Origin: Anthropogastromicrobium aceti
GTDB lineage: Bacteria > Bacillota > Clostridia > Lachnospirales > Lachnospiraceae
Assembly: GCF_025567095.1 (NCBI RefSeq)
Contig: NZ_JAOQJH010000029.1
Direction: 5' to 3' (one strand)
DNA length: 44,356 bases
Shown: positions 1 through 7,740 of the stretch, piece by piece
Layout of the letters: the number at the start of each line of letters is the position of its first letter
Numbering within the stretch: position 1 is the first letter of the stretch
The notes under the pieces: model-generated
Seen by the model: the letters and a program-made list of their open reading frames with translations, nothing else
What the model was told of the DNA's origin: nothing
Database searches by the model: none
Made by a program: the position numbers and the translations under genes

Positions 1-108
1 AGAGAAAAATGTGAGTATGAATTTGAATATTTTGCGGATATGCAGGATCAGTTGATTTTAAAAATGAAGGAAAGTGGATTGTCGATGAGACAATGTTTTG
101 AATTTTAA
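1..108 (+). CDS. Partial C-terminal reading frame, possibly the tail of an IS605 tnpB
   Basis: An open frame enters from the left edge and stops with TAA at 106-108, giving a charged 35-residue tail that ends MRQCFEF. It lies 173 bases upstream of the right cleavage site of an IS200/IS605 element, where the end of tnpB is expected. However, I see no zinc-ribbon CxxC motif or other TnpB hallmark in the visible tail. It could equally be an unrelated gene into which the element inserted. Assignment to the element rests on position only. Confidence 0.35.
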   Translation, partial: REKCEYEFEYFADMQDQLILKMKESGLSMRQCFEF

Positions 109-281
109 GAACATACATAAGGCTTAGGCATAGGTCTTTTGCTGAGAAAGTAGTACACGACGTATGAAATCCCATCAGCATAAATCCTGAACACAGTGGC
201 TATAATTCAGTCTATAAGACTGAATGATGCTGCCGGAACTAGTTAAGGAATCCCACGGTTTTAACCGTGGGAGTATGTCAA
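109..281 (+). mobile_element. Right end of an IS200/IS605-family element (candidate omega-RNA 3' region)
   Basis: A non-coding tract carries two strong stem-loops. One has 8-bp arms ATTCAGTC/GACTGAAT (205-212 with 218-225). The other is a perfect terminal hairpin CCCACGGTT/AACCGTGGG (252-260 with 263-271) followed by GAGTATGTCAA. A subterminal hairpin followed by TCAA is the known architecture of the right end and right cleavage site of IS608-like elements. In TnpB systems this end also forms the 3' scaffold of the omega-RNA, whose guide is read from the DNA just beyond the element. The element would end at 281. Its body lies to the left of the window. Confidence 0.7.
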
Positions 282-509
282 GATGGAACAGACGGTGCAT
301 TTGGAGCAGGCAGCGACTTCACAGAAGAAGAACAAAAGAAACGCTGCGATCAGGTAGCATCACTTCATGAACATGTAGCCTATAGTGAGTTAGTCAGCCA
401 TCGCATTCTCGACAAAACAGGTCTTCGCCAGCAGAGTACATTCGCAGATGGTACATGCGTAGAAGTTGATTTCTCAAAGGGAACGTATAAAATTACAGTT
501 AACGGATAA
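282..509 (+). pseudogene. C-terminal fragment of a gene cut by the IS605 insertion, possibly a glycoside hydrolase
   Basis: The frame runs directly out of the IS right end (first in-frame codon GAT at 282) to TAA at 507-509. It encodes about 75 residues ending TYKITVNG. The segment QQSTFADGTCVEVDF followed by a TYKI strand resembles the all-beta C-terminal domain of large bacterial glycoside hydrolases, but I cannot name the family. The only in-frame start is a GTG at 267 inside the IS hairpin, without a ribosome site, so the fragment is probably not translated. The 5' part is not in this window. Confidence 0.55.
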
Positions 510-541
510 ACCAATACTTAAATCTAAGTTACAGTTAACGG
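493..541 (+). repeat. Short duplicated gene-end sequence, copies 1 and 2
   Basis: TTACAGTTAACGG occurs at 493-505, where it encodes the last residues of the fragment above, and again at 529-541 just after its stop codon. A longer relative lies at 7679-7704. The copy at 529 is in a frame reading VTVNGVFYESS, as if a second, more extended version of the same gene end had been appended. About 180 further bases up to the next gene hold no other feature I can support. Confidence 0.6.
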
Positions 542-720
542 GGTATTTTACGAAAGCTCTCCGGTGCAATGGTTTTCAAGTGTGAATATTGAAATTGACA
601 GAAAATCATGGTATTATGATTTATGTGACAGTCTGTATATCCTTTTTGCTGCTGCATACAATGCAACATGTAAAAATAAAATGATGCAGAATGCATACAA
701 AAATGTTGAAAGGAGCAGGT

Positions 721-2076
721 ATGGGGGCAAAAAGGAAAATTGAGATACGAAAAGTGAGCCGCTTGGGGATTTGGATTACACTGTTTTTGGCACTGGCATT
801 TGTCTTTCTTATAATACAGGGCGAGAATGAGTTTTTTGCAATGAATGAGTCAACAGAGCAGTACATTCAAGGCGAAAAAGCAGCGCAGCAGTTTGAAAAA
901 GGCGCTGATTATCTCACCGAACAGGTAAGAATGTATGTCATGACAGGCGACACATCATATATGGACGCATATTTTGTTGAGACCAATCAGGTTAAGAGCC
1001 GGGAAAATGCACTTGATACATTTAAAACATATTTTGACAGGACAGCATCCTTTTCAGCATTAAAAGCTGCGCTTGACACTTCACTAGAACTCATGACGAC
1101 AGAGTACTATGCCATGCGTCTTGTCTGTGAGGCAAATGATGTCTTGCAAAGCAGCTGGCCGGACGAAATCAAGGCAGTAGAACTTTCCAAAGAGGATGAA
1201 GAATTGTCTGACGATGAGAAAATAAAAAAGGCACAGCATATTGTCACTGAGGAATCGTATCAGGAAATGAAAGATATAATCGCCGAGGAAGTGACAAACT
1301 GTGAAGCAAAATTGATTCGCCAGACAAGACATTATCAGGGAAACGCTATGACGATTTTTTCCAGCATGTATTCAAAATTACAAATCGGAATTGTTTTAAT
1401 GGTGATTCTTATGATAGGCTCATATGTAATGACTCACCTGCTGATTGTAAAGCCGCTTATCAGTTACGATGAAAGCATCAAGCTTGGTGAAATCTTGCCG
1501 GTAATAGGGGCTGTTGAACTGCAAAATCTTGCTGTCACGTATAATGAAATTTATGTAGCGAATAAGGAGACAGAAAAGCTGATTCGCCATGAGGCAGAGC
1601 ATGATCCGCTGACAGATCTGTTAAACAGAGGTTCCTTTGACAAGCTTATTCATATTTACGAAACTGGTGAGAGTCCATTTGCACTGATTCTTGTAGATGT
1701 GGATGTATTCAAAGAGGTAAATGATACTTTTGGTCATGGAATAGGTGATCAGATTTTAAGAAAGGTAGCATCTGTCTTAAAAAAACAATTTCGAAATATT
1801 GATTACGTATGCAGAATCGGCGGAGATGAATTTGCAGTAATCATGGTCAATTCAGCAAGTGATAAACGCTGCACGATCAAAAAGAAGATTGAGGAAGCAA
1901 ACGAGGAATTGAGCAATCCAACAGATGGTCTTCCGGCAGTGTCTTTAAGTGTTGGTGTGGCATTTTCAGACAGAAAAAATCCAAAGGGTTCAATTTCTAA
2001 TGATGCAGATGCGGCACTGTACTACATAAAAGAACACGGAAGGCATAATTGTGGTTTTTATGGACAGCTTAACTAG
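721..2076 (+). CDS. Membrane-bound diguanylate cyclase (GGDEF)
   Basis: This 451-residue protein synthesises cyclic di-GMP from two GTP. It begins with a short basic stretch and a membrane segment (about residues 14-33). A helical extracytoplasmic sensor region of roughly 190 residues follows, then a second membrane segment (IGIVLMVILMIGSYVM) and a C-terminal GGDEF domain. The active site RIGGDEFAVIM is intact, and the product-inhibition I-site RNID sits exactly five residues before GGDEF, so feedback inhibition is expected. I chose the ATG at 721 because AAAGGAG lies just upstream; the ATG at 691 has no such site. No EAL or HD-GYP partner is present. The ligand of the sensor region is unknown. 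Confidence 0.9.
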   Translation: MGAKRKIEIRKVSRLGIWITLFLALAFVFLIIQGENEFFAMNESTEQYIQGEKAAQQFEKGADYLTEQVRMYVMTGDTSYMDAYFVETNQVKSRENALDTFKTYFDRTASFSALKAALDTSLELMTTEYYAMRLVCEANDVLQSSWPDEIKAVELSKEDEELSDDEKIKKAQHIVTEESYQEMKDIIAEEVTNCEAKLIRQTRHYQGNAMTIFSSMYSKLQIGIVLMVILMIGSYVMTHLLIVKPLISYDESIKLGEILPVIGAVELQNLAVTYNEIYVANKETEKLIRHEAEHDPLTDLLNRGSFDKLIHIYETGESPFALILVDVDVFKEVNDTFGHGIGDQILRKVASVLKKQFRNIDYVCRIGGDEFAVIMVNSASDKRCTIKKKIEEANEELSNPTDGLPAVSLSVGVAFSDRKNPKGSISNDADAALYYIKEHGRHNCGFYGQLN

Positions 2077-2161
2077 AGCAGCAGACAGTATCAGCTTATG
2101 AAGCAGAAGACATTTGAGATATTGCTGTACAAAAAAGGTTAGATGAGGAGAACACAATAAG

Positions 2162-2662
2162 ATGGAACTTTGGGATATTTACGATTCAGACAAAAAACAA
2201 ACCGGACGCACAATGAAGAGAAATGACTGGAATTTAAAAAACGGTGAGTATCATCTGACCGTGCTCGGTGTCATTCATCGCCCAGACGGACGCTTCTTAA
2301 TTACAAGAAGAGTCATGACAAAGGCTTGGGCCCCAGGATGGTGGGAAGTTTCCGGCGGTGCTGTACAGGCAGGCGAGGATTCCAAAGTGGCAGTTGTAAG
2401 AGAAATCCGTGAAGAGACAGGTCTTGATGTGTCCAATTGCCCTGATGGCTATCGTTTTACATATCGCCGTGACAACCCGGACGAAGGCGATAATTATTTT
2501 GTCGATGTGTACCGTTTTGAACTTGATTTTAACGAGAGCGATTTAAAGCTTCAGGAAGAAGAGACAATGGGGTACCGCTTAGCGACACTAGATGAGATCA
2601 AGGAACTAGACAAACAGGGAATTTTTTTGCATTATAGCAGTATAAAGAAAGTGTTTGAATAA
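2162..2662 (+). CDS. NUDIX hydrolase
   Basis: This 166-residue protein hydrolyses a nucleoside-diphosphate-linked or prenyl-diphosphate-type substrate that cannot be specified from sequence. The NUDIX box is complete: GGAVQAGE, seven residues, then REIREETGL, with all catalytic glutamates present. The N-terminus (ELWDIYDSDKKQTGR) resembles isopentenyl-diphosphate-isomerase-like NUDIX proteins. AGGAG lies upstream of the ATG at 2162. The last four codons (VFE-stop) are the first unit of a threefold tandem repeat. Confidence 0.88.
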   Translation: MELWDIYDSDKKQTGRTMKRNDWNLKNGEYHLTVLGVIHRPDGRFLITRRVMTKAWAPGWWEVSGGAVQAGEDSKVAVVREIREETGLDVSNCPDGYRFTYRRDNPDEGDNYFVDVYRFELDFNESDLKLQEEETMGYRLATLDEIKELDKQGIFLHYSSIKKVFE

Positions 2663-2686
2663 GTGTTTGAATAAGTGTTTGAATAA
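2651..2686 (+). repeat. Three perfect 12-bp tandem repeats across the NUDIX stop codon
   Basis: GTGTTTGAATAA is repeated head to tail at 2651-2662, 2663-2674 and 2675-2686. The unit is four codons (V-F-E-stop), so the stop codon itself is triplicated in frame. Slippage duplication is the simplest origin. Confidence 0.95.
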
Positions 2687-2698
2687 GCAAAGAAAATC

Positions 2699-2727
2699 TT
2701 GACAAAGAATTAACAATTTGCTATACT
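2699..2727 (+). promoter_or_regulatory. Sigma-A promoter for the hflKC riboswitch transcript
   Basis: A consensus TTGACA at 2699-2704, a 17-bp spacer and TATACT at 2722-2727. Transcription would start around 2734, just before the riboswitch aptamer. Confidence 0.85.
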
Positions 2728-2734
2728 ACGATAC

Positions 2735-2823
2735 AAGTAAAGGGGAGTAGCTGGTACCCAGGTATAATATCAGGCGTCAGGACGATCATAAGATCCGCAG
2801 ATATGAATAGCAAGACTTTTACT
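2735..2823 (+). ncRNA. yybP-ykoY (manganese) riboswitch aptamer upstream of hflK
   Basis: The sequence contains the two conserved yybP-ykoY loops: AAAGGGGAGTAGC at 2739-2751 and AATAGCAAGACTTTT at 2806-2820. These correspond to the L1 and L3 loops that form the Mn2+ pocket. P1 is formed by AGTAAAG near 2736 with CTTTTACT near 2816. The same 3' P1 strand is the 5' arm of the terminator below, so ligand binding should prevent termination and turn the genes on, as known for this class. The identity of the ligand is from the family, not from this sequence. Confidence 0.85.
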
Positions 2824-2861
2824 GCATGTGTGTATTTGCCATGCAGTAAGGGTCTTTTTTT
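2814..2861 (+). terminator. Riboswitch-controlled intrinsic terminator
   Basis: A 15-bp stem with two G-U pairs joins GACTTTTACTGCATG (2814-2828) and CATGCAGTAAGGGTC (2840-2854), followed by seven T. It overlaps the 3' half of P1 and is mutually exclusive with it. Confidence 0.9.
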
Positions 2862-2918
2862 ATTATCAAACCCTTTATGTCATACATACCAAGGTCCAGA
2901 AGAAAAGGAGAAAACAAA

Positions 2919-3881
2919 ATGAGCAAAAAGAAAAAAGGAGCGATTGCAGGAGTGGCAGCGGCAGTTGTCATTGTCTGTGCAGCGGGTGCAGGAAATGCGA
3001 CTTATACGATTAATGAACAGGAGCAGGCAGTTGTGACGACATTTGGTGTCAGCCATGCAGTTACTGATCCGGGACTTCATTTTAAGATTCCATTTGTGCA
3101 GCATGTAACGAAGGTGAACACGACGATTCAGAGTCTGCGTATCGGTTACGACAATAACAATGATGTGGTTGCAGATGAATCTATTATGATTACATCTGAT
3201 TTTAATTTCGTTGATGTGGACTTTTATCTTGAGTATCGTGTATCTGATCCGGTAAAGGCCGTATATGCATCGAAAGATCCAGATATTATTTTGCAGAACA
3301 TTGCGCAAAGCTGTATTCGCGCCGCAATCAGCAATTATGATGTAGATTCTGTTTTGACAACAGGAAAGGGCGAGATTCAGTCAAGAATTAAGGAAATGAT
3401 TACTGAGCAGCTTGATCTTTATAATGTTGGTCTGCAGCTTGTGAATATTTCCATTCAGGATTCAGAGCCGCCGACAGCAGAAGTCATGGAGGCATTTAAG
3501 GCAGTTGAGACGGCAAAGCAGGGAAAAGAAACAAGCATAAACAATGCAAATAAGTATCGAAATGAAAAGCTGCCAATAGCGGAGGCCGATGCCGATCAGA
3601 TTTTACAGGAAGCAGAAGCAACAAAGCAGGAGCGAATCAATGATGCAAATGCTCAGGTAGCTATGTTTAATGCTAAGTTTGAGGAATATGAGAAAAATCC
3701 AGAAGTTACTAAAAAGAGAATGTTCTACGAGGCAATGGAGGGTATCCTGCCGCAGCTTCGTGTGATCATTGATGGAACAGATTCCACGACAACAATGCTT
3801 CATGAGCAATTAAATTCTGTGAGCGAACAAAACGTACAGAGCAGTGCGTCTCCAGCAGACAGCAGCTCAACAAGTAAGTAA
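2919..3881 (+). CDS. hflK: HflK-like SPFH membrane protein
   Basis: This 320-residue protein has one N-terminal membrane anchor (GAIAGVAAAVVIVCAAGAG), a band-7/SPFH domain starting at YTINEQEQAVVTTFG, and a long helical region rich in A, E and K (about 210-275), as in HflK. HflK and HflC normally assemble into a large membrane cage around the FtsH protease and modulate its access to membrane substrates. The start at 2919 is set by AAAAGGAG eight bases upstream; upstream in-frame codons lie in the riboswitch terminator region. It is the first gene of a two-gene operon under the yybP-ykoY riboswitch. The C-terminal tail is rich in serine. Confidence 0.85.
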   Translation: MSKKKKGAIAGVAAAVVIVCAAGAGNATYTINEQEQAVVTTFGVSHAVTDPGLHFKIPFVQHVTKVNTTIQSLRIGYDNNNDVVADESIMITSDFNFVDVDFYLEYRVSDPVKAVYASKDPDIILQNIAQSCIRAAISNYDVDSVLTTGKGEIQSRIKEMITEQLDLYNVGLQLVNISIQDSEPPTAEVMEAFKAVETAKQGKETSINNANKYRNEKLPIAEADADQILQEAEATKQERINDANAQVAMFNAKFEEYEKNPEVTKKRMFYEAMEGILPQLRVIIDGTDSTTTMLHEQLNSVSEQNVQSSASPADSSSTSK

Positions 3882-3900
3882 AAAAGAGAGGAAACGTTAC

Positions 3901-4779
3901 ATGAAAAAGACAACAAAACGAATTGTAATAGGAGTCGCAGCTTTTGTGGCAGTCATTTGCGGGCTGTCATCACTTGTAGTGACAAAGGAAAATGAATATA
4001 CATTAATTATGAGATTTGGAAAAATTAACAGTATTAAAACAGAGGCTGGATTAAGCTTCAAGGTTCCGTTTTTAGACAGCGAACAAACACTTCCAAAGGA
4101 AATTCTTTTGTATGATATGGCAGCGTCGGATGTCATCACAAAGGATAAGAAAACAATGATTGCAGACAGCTATGTATTATGGCAGATCAGTGATCCTATA
4201 TTGTTTTCAAAGACATTAAATCGTTCCGTAAGTAACGCTGAAGGCCGTATTGATGCTGCTGTATTTAACGCAACAAAAAATGCAATCAGCACCCTGACGC
4301 AAAATGAAGTCATTGCTGCAAGAGACGGCGAATTAAAGGAACTTATTATGAACAAGGTCGGAAATTCAATGGACTCCTATGGCGTAAAGATTTTAATGGC
4401 AGAGATCAAACAGCTTGATTTGCCAGAGGACAACAAGGCAGCCGTATACGAGCGTATGATTTCAGAGCGTAATCAGATTGCCGCAAGCTATCAGGCAGAA
4501 GGTGATTCAGAGGCAAAGAAAATCAGAAACAGCACAGACAAAGAGATTTCAATTATGCTTTCAGATGCAAAGGCAGAGGCAGCAAACACAATAGCAGAGG
4601 GCGAAAGCGAGTACATGCGTATTTTAGGAGATGCGTATAACACGCCAGAGCGAGCAGAGTTTTATGAATTTGACCGTGCATTAGAGGCAGCAAAGACAGC
4701 CATGAGCGGAAGCGATAAGACATTGATTCTTCCAAAGGATTCACCACTTGCATCAATCTTTATGGGAGAGGAAAATTAA
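3901..4779 (+). CDS. hflC: HflC-like SPFH membrane protein
   Basis: This 292-residue partner of the preceding protein has an N-terminal membrane helix (IVIGVAAFVAVICGLSSLVV), an SPFH domain beginning NEYTLIMRFGKI, and a coiled-coil segment with the HflC-like YERMISERNQIAASYQAEG motif. HflC pairs with HflK in the FtsH-associated cage. It starts 19 bases after the hflK stop, with GAGAGGAAAC as ribosome site, so the two are co-transcribed. A terminator follows at 4806-4831. Function is inferred from family and pairing. Confidence 0.85.
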   Translation: MKKTTKRIVIGVAAFVAVICGLSSLVVTKENEYTLIMRFGKINSIKTEAGLSFKVPFLDSEQTLPKEILLYDMAASDVITKDKKTMIADSYVLWQISDPILFSKTLNRSVSNAEGRIDAAVFNATKNAISTLTQNEVIAARDGELKELIMNKVGNSMDSYGVKILMAEIKQLDLPEDNKAAVYERMISERNQIAASYQAEGDSEAKKIRNSTDKEISIMLSDAKAEAANTIAEGESEYMRILGDAYNTPERAEFYEFDRALEAAKTAMSGSDKTLILPKDSPLASIFMGEEN

Positions 4780-4805
4780 AATTGAGAAAGTAAAAAGATA
4801 AAATT

Positions 4806-4831
4806 CGGGCGGCGTAAAGCTGCCCGTTTTT
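4806..4831 (+). terminator. Intrinsic terminator after hflC
   Basis: CGGGCGGC and GCTGCCCG pair with single-base bulges around GTAAA, followed by TTTTTG. It closes the hflKC operon. Confidence 0.8.
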
Positions 4832-4906
4832 GTATTGCCGAGTTATTCAAAATTTGATAAAATAAAATTACATGGCAAAATATGATAAAAAAACAAAAGA
4901 GCATAG

Positions 4907-4927
4907 CTGTAAGATCGAGCTTTACAG
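4907..4927 (+). promoter_or_regulatory. Inverted repeat before the MATE/GH4 operon
   Basis: CTGTAA (4907-4912) and TTACAG (4922-4927) face each other immediately before the ribosome site of the MATE gene, about 20 bases after a TATGAT candidate -10 (4881-4886). This may be an operator or a small mRNA hairpin. I see no good -35 and no adjacent dedicated regulator. Confidence 0.3.
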
Positions 4928-4942
4928 TAAGTGGAGAAATCA

Positions 4943-6304
4943 ATGAAAACAACAACTAAGGATTTAACAAAAGGAACAATATGGAAGCAGCTAATTGCAT
5001 TTGCAATACCGCTGATATGGGGAAATTTATTTCAGCTGACATACAACATGGTAGATTCGATTGTGGTGGGACAGTTTGCCGGGCAGGATGCTCTTGCGGC
5101 GGTAGGCACCTCAGACCCAGTCATGAATTTACTGATTCTTGGTGTCACAGGACTATGTATTGGTGCATCCGTAATTATGAGTAATTGCTTTGGTGCAGGA
5201 AAAACGGAAGAATTAAAGCACGAGGTAGGAATGACACTTCTTCTTGTGATGGGGATGTCAGCAGTTATCCTTGTGGGAGGTCTGATTGCTTCCGAAGGAA
5301 TATTAAAGCTGATGCAGACTCCGACTGATATATTACCGCTTGCAGAAAGTTATCTTCATATTATCTTTATTGGAATGCCATTTACTTGTCTTTATAATAT
5401 TTATGCGGCATCGCTTCGAAGTGTCGGAGATGCAAAAACACCAGTTTATTTTCTGGTACTGTCCTCTGTCTTAAACGGAGCCTTAGATGTGCTGTTTGTA
5501 GCAGGGCTTCATATGGGTGTAGCTGGTGCCGGTTTGGCAACAGTGATTGCAGAGGCAGTGTCAGCAGTGCTTTGTGTAATTTATGTTTATTTTCGCGTAC
5601 CAATGCTTCATCTAAAGAAAGAGCATTTTCAGTTAGACAAGCGATTGATATGGATGACAGTACAGTACGGTGGTATGTCGTCACTTCAGCAGTGCAGTCA
5701 GCCGCTTGGAAAGCTTTTGATTCAGGGTGCAATCAATACGCTTGGTGTTGGTGCAATGGCAGCATTTAATGCAGTCGGCAAGATAGAAGATTTTGCACTT
5801 GTACCAGGAAGAAGTATTTCAAATGCAATGATGACATTTACAGCACAAAATGATGGCGCAAAAAAGCCAAAGCGAATTAAGGATGGTTTTCGAAGCGGCA
5901 TTATGCTAGAGATTGGCTATGCTGTATTTATATGTGCAGTGCTTCTTGTATTTGACAAGCAGCTGATTGGACTGTTTGGAGATTCTAAACAGATGCTTTT
6001 AGAGGGAAGCCGCTACTTTGCAGTAATGGCATTTTTCTATTGGCTTCCAGGTGTTACAAACGCCCATCAGGGATTTTTGCGCGGTGTCGGAAAAATGAAG
6101 ATGACGCTTTATGGAACGCTCACCCAGATTACATTTCGCGTCATTTTTACATTTTTACTTGTACCGCGAATCGGACTAGTAGGTGTCGGATTTGCGTGTA
6201 TTGCAGGATGGATAGCTATGCTTGGCTGGCAGGCACCGTATTGTATTCATATTAGAAAGAAAATGATGACAGAAAGGAAGGAAAACTATGACTTACAAGG
6301 ATAA
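4943..6304 (+). CDS. MATE family multidrug/Na+ antiporter
   Basis: This 453-residue, 12-helix membrane exporter has the MATE N-terminus (IPLIWGNLFQLTYNMVDSIVVGQFAGQDALAAVG) seen in clostridial NorM/DinF-like proteins. The family exports cationic drugs or metabolites in exchange for Na+ or H+; the substrate here is unknown. I take the ATG at 4943, with AAGTGGAG as ribosome site, over the upstream GTG at 4931 that lies inside that site. Its last 17 bases overlap the start of the GH4 gene, so the two are translationally coupled. This is an unusual pairing that hints at a carbohydrate-linked role. Confidence 0.9.
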   Translation: MKTTTKDLTKGTIWKQLIAFAIPLIWGNLFQLTYNMVDSIVVGQFAGQDALAAVGTSDPVMNLLILGVTGLCIGASVIMSNCFGAGKTEELKHEVGMTLLLVMGMSAVILVGGLIASEGILKLMQTPTDILPLAESYLHIIFIGMPFTCLYNIYAASLRSVGDAKTPVYFLVLSSVLNGALDVLFVAGLHMGVAGAGLATVIAEAVSAVLCVIYVYFRVPMLHLKKEHFQLDKRLIWMTVQYGGMSSLQQCSQPLGKLLIQGAINTLGVGAMAAFNAVGKIEDFALVPGRSISNAMMTFTAQNDGAKKPKRIKDGFRSGIMLEIGYAVFICAVLLVFDKQLIGLFGDSKQMLLEGSRYFAVMAFFYWLPGVTNAHQGFLRGVGKMKMTLYGTLTQITFRVIFTFLLVPRIGLVGVGFACIAGWIAMLGWQAPYCIHIRKKMMTERKENYDLQG

Positions 6305-7676
6305 TGCAGTAAAGGATCTGCGTATCGCCTATATTGGAGGCGGCTCACGAGGATGGGCATGGACATTTATGCGCGATTTGGCATTAGAACCAGCACTTGG
6401 CGGCACAATCGTTTTGTACGATATTGACAAGGAAGCGGCAAAGGCAAATGAGATTATCGGAAATGGCATATCCGAAAGAGAAGAGGCAGTAGGCAAGTGG
6501 AAATATATTGTGGCGGATACACTAAAAGAGGCACTGACAGGCAGTGATTTTGTTGTGATTTCAATTCTTCCAGGTACATTTGATGAGATGGAGTCTGATG
6601 TGCATGAGCCAGAAAAATATGGTATCTATCAGTCCGTCGGTGATACAGCAGGACCTGGCGGAATGGTACGTGCGCTGCGTACAATACCGATGTTTGTTAC
6701 AATCGCAGAGGCAATTCGCGATTATGCGCCACAGGCATGGGTTATCAATTATACTAACCCGATGTCATTATGTGTAAAGACCCTATACCACGTATTTCCG
6801 CAGATCAAAGCATTTGGCTGCTGCCATGAAGTATTTGGAACACAAAAACTTTTGGCACAAATTGCAGAGCGTGAGCTTGGCATTGCTGATATCAAACGAG
6901 ATGAAATCATAGTAAATGTACTTGGTCTTAATCATTTTACATGGTTTGATAGTGCATCCTATAAAGGAATTGATTTGTTCCCAGTATATCGCAGCTTTAT
7001 AGAAAAGCACTTTGAGGAAGGTTTTGAGGAGAAAGATAAAAATTGGATGAACTCAACATTTTCCTGTGCACATCGCGTAAAATTTGATTTGTTCAAGAAA
7101 TATGGCTGGATTGCAGCAGCAGGAGATCGTCATCTGGCAGAGTTTATGCCTCCGATTTATTTAAAAGATCCAGAAACTGTCGCTTCATGGAAGTTTGGTT
7201 TGACAACTGTTGCATGGAGAAAAGAAGATTTAAAGAAGCGTCTTGAAAAAAGTAAAAAGCTTGTATCTGGTGAGGAAAAGGTTGAATTAATTCCATCAGG
7301 CGAGGAAGGTATTTTATTAATCAAGGCACTGTGCGGACTGACACGCATGATCAGCAATGTCAATATTCCAAATACTGCAGGTCAGATTCCAAATCTTCCA
7401 GCATCTGCAGTAGTAGAGACAAATGCCGTATTCTCAAGAGATAGCATCGCACCTATATTTGCAGGAAATCTGACAGAAGATATCAGACAGCTGATGCTTC
7501 CGCACGTTATGAACCACGAGGATGTCTTAAAGGCTGCACTTACATGTGATTACGATATTATGCTTCGTGCATTTCGCCGTGATCCGCTTGTTACCTGCAG
7601 CAAAGATGATGCTGACAAGCTGCTTCGCACGATGATTGCAAACACAAAGAAATATCTGCCGGATGGCTGGAATTAA
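6288..7676 (+). CDS. GH4 family NAD-dependent glycosidase, alpha-galacturonidase (LplD) type
   Basis: This 462-residue enzyme has a Rossmann N-terminus (RIAYIGGGSRGW, residues 12-23), the GH4 TNPMS motif (156-160), the metal site CHEV (179-182) and the downstream GLNHFTW. In GH4 the four residues at the metal site track substrate, and CHEV is the motif reported for the B. subtilis alpha-galacturonidase LplD, whereas alpha-glucosidases, alpha-galactosidases and phospho-glycosidases carry other variants. It probably removes galacturonic acid from pectin-derived oligosaccharides in the cytoplasm, using NAD+ and Mn2+. GAAAGGAAGG precedes the ATG at 6288, inside the end of the MATE gene. The assignment to galacturonides is inference from the motif. 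Confidence 0.78.
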   Translation: MTYKDNAVKDLRIAYIGGGSRGWAWTFMRDLALEPALGGTIVLYDIDKEAAKANEIIGNGISEREEAVGKWKYIVADTLKEALTGSDFVVISILPGTFDEMESDVHEPEKYGIYQSVGDTAGPGGMVRALRTIPMFVTIAEAIRDYAPQAWVINYTNPMSLCVKTLYHVFPQIKAFGCCHEVFGTQKLLAQIAERELGIADIKRDEIIVNVLGLNHFTWFDSASYKGIDLFPVYRSFIEKHFEEGFEEKDKNWMNSTFSCAHRVKFDLFKKYGWIAAAGDRHLAEFMPPIYLKDPETVASWKFGLTTVAWRKEDLKKRLEKSKKLVSGEEKVELIPSGEEGILLIKALCGLTRMISNVNIPNTAGQIPNLPASAVVETNAVFSRDSIAPIFAGNLTEDIRQLMLPHVMNHEDVLKAALTCDYDIMLRAFRRDPLVTCSKDDADKLLRTMIANTKKYLPDGWN

Positions 7677-7678
7677 CG

Positions 7679-7704
7679 TTACAGTTTACGGATAAGCCAA
7701 TATT
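7679..7704 (+). repeat. Echo of the gene-end repeat after the GH4 stop codon
   Basis: TTACAGTTTACGGATAAGCC and the following six bases match 493-518 at about 23 of 26 positions. Read in the frame AAC-GTT-ACA-GTT-TAC-GGA-TAA it encodes NVTVYG-stop, the same gene-end signature as ITVNG-stop at 509. It starts two bases beyond the GH4 stop. Confidence 0.6.
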
Positions 7705-7740
7705 GAGGCAAGCCCGAAGGTAAATGGCTAAAATTTGTGA

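Noticed and set aside
267..281. GTG start for the gene fragment inside the IS605 hairpin
   Set aside because: No ribosome site, and the codon lies in the transposon end, so the fragment was not given a start.
595..625. TTGACA followed by TATGAT as promoter of the GGDEF gene
   Set aside because: The spacing is only about 14 bp, too short for a reliable sigma-A promoter.
2880..3308. Minus-strand 142-codon frame opposite hflK
   Set aside because: It overlaps the riboswitch terminator and hflK and has low-complexity C/H/N-rich content typical of antisense shadows.
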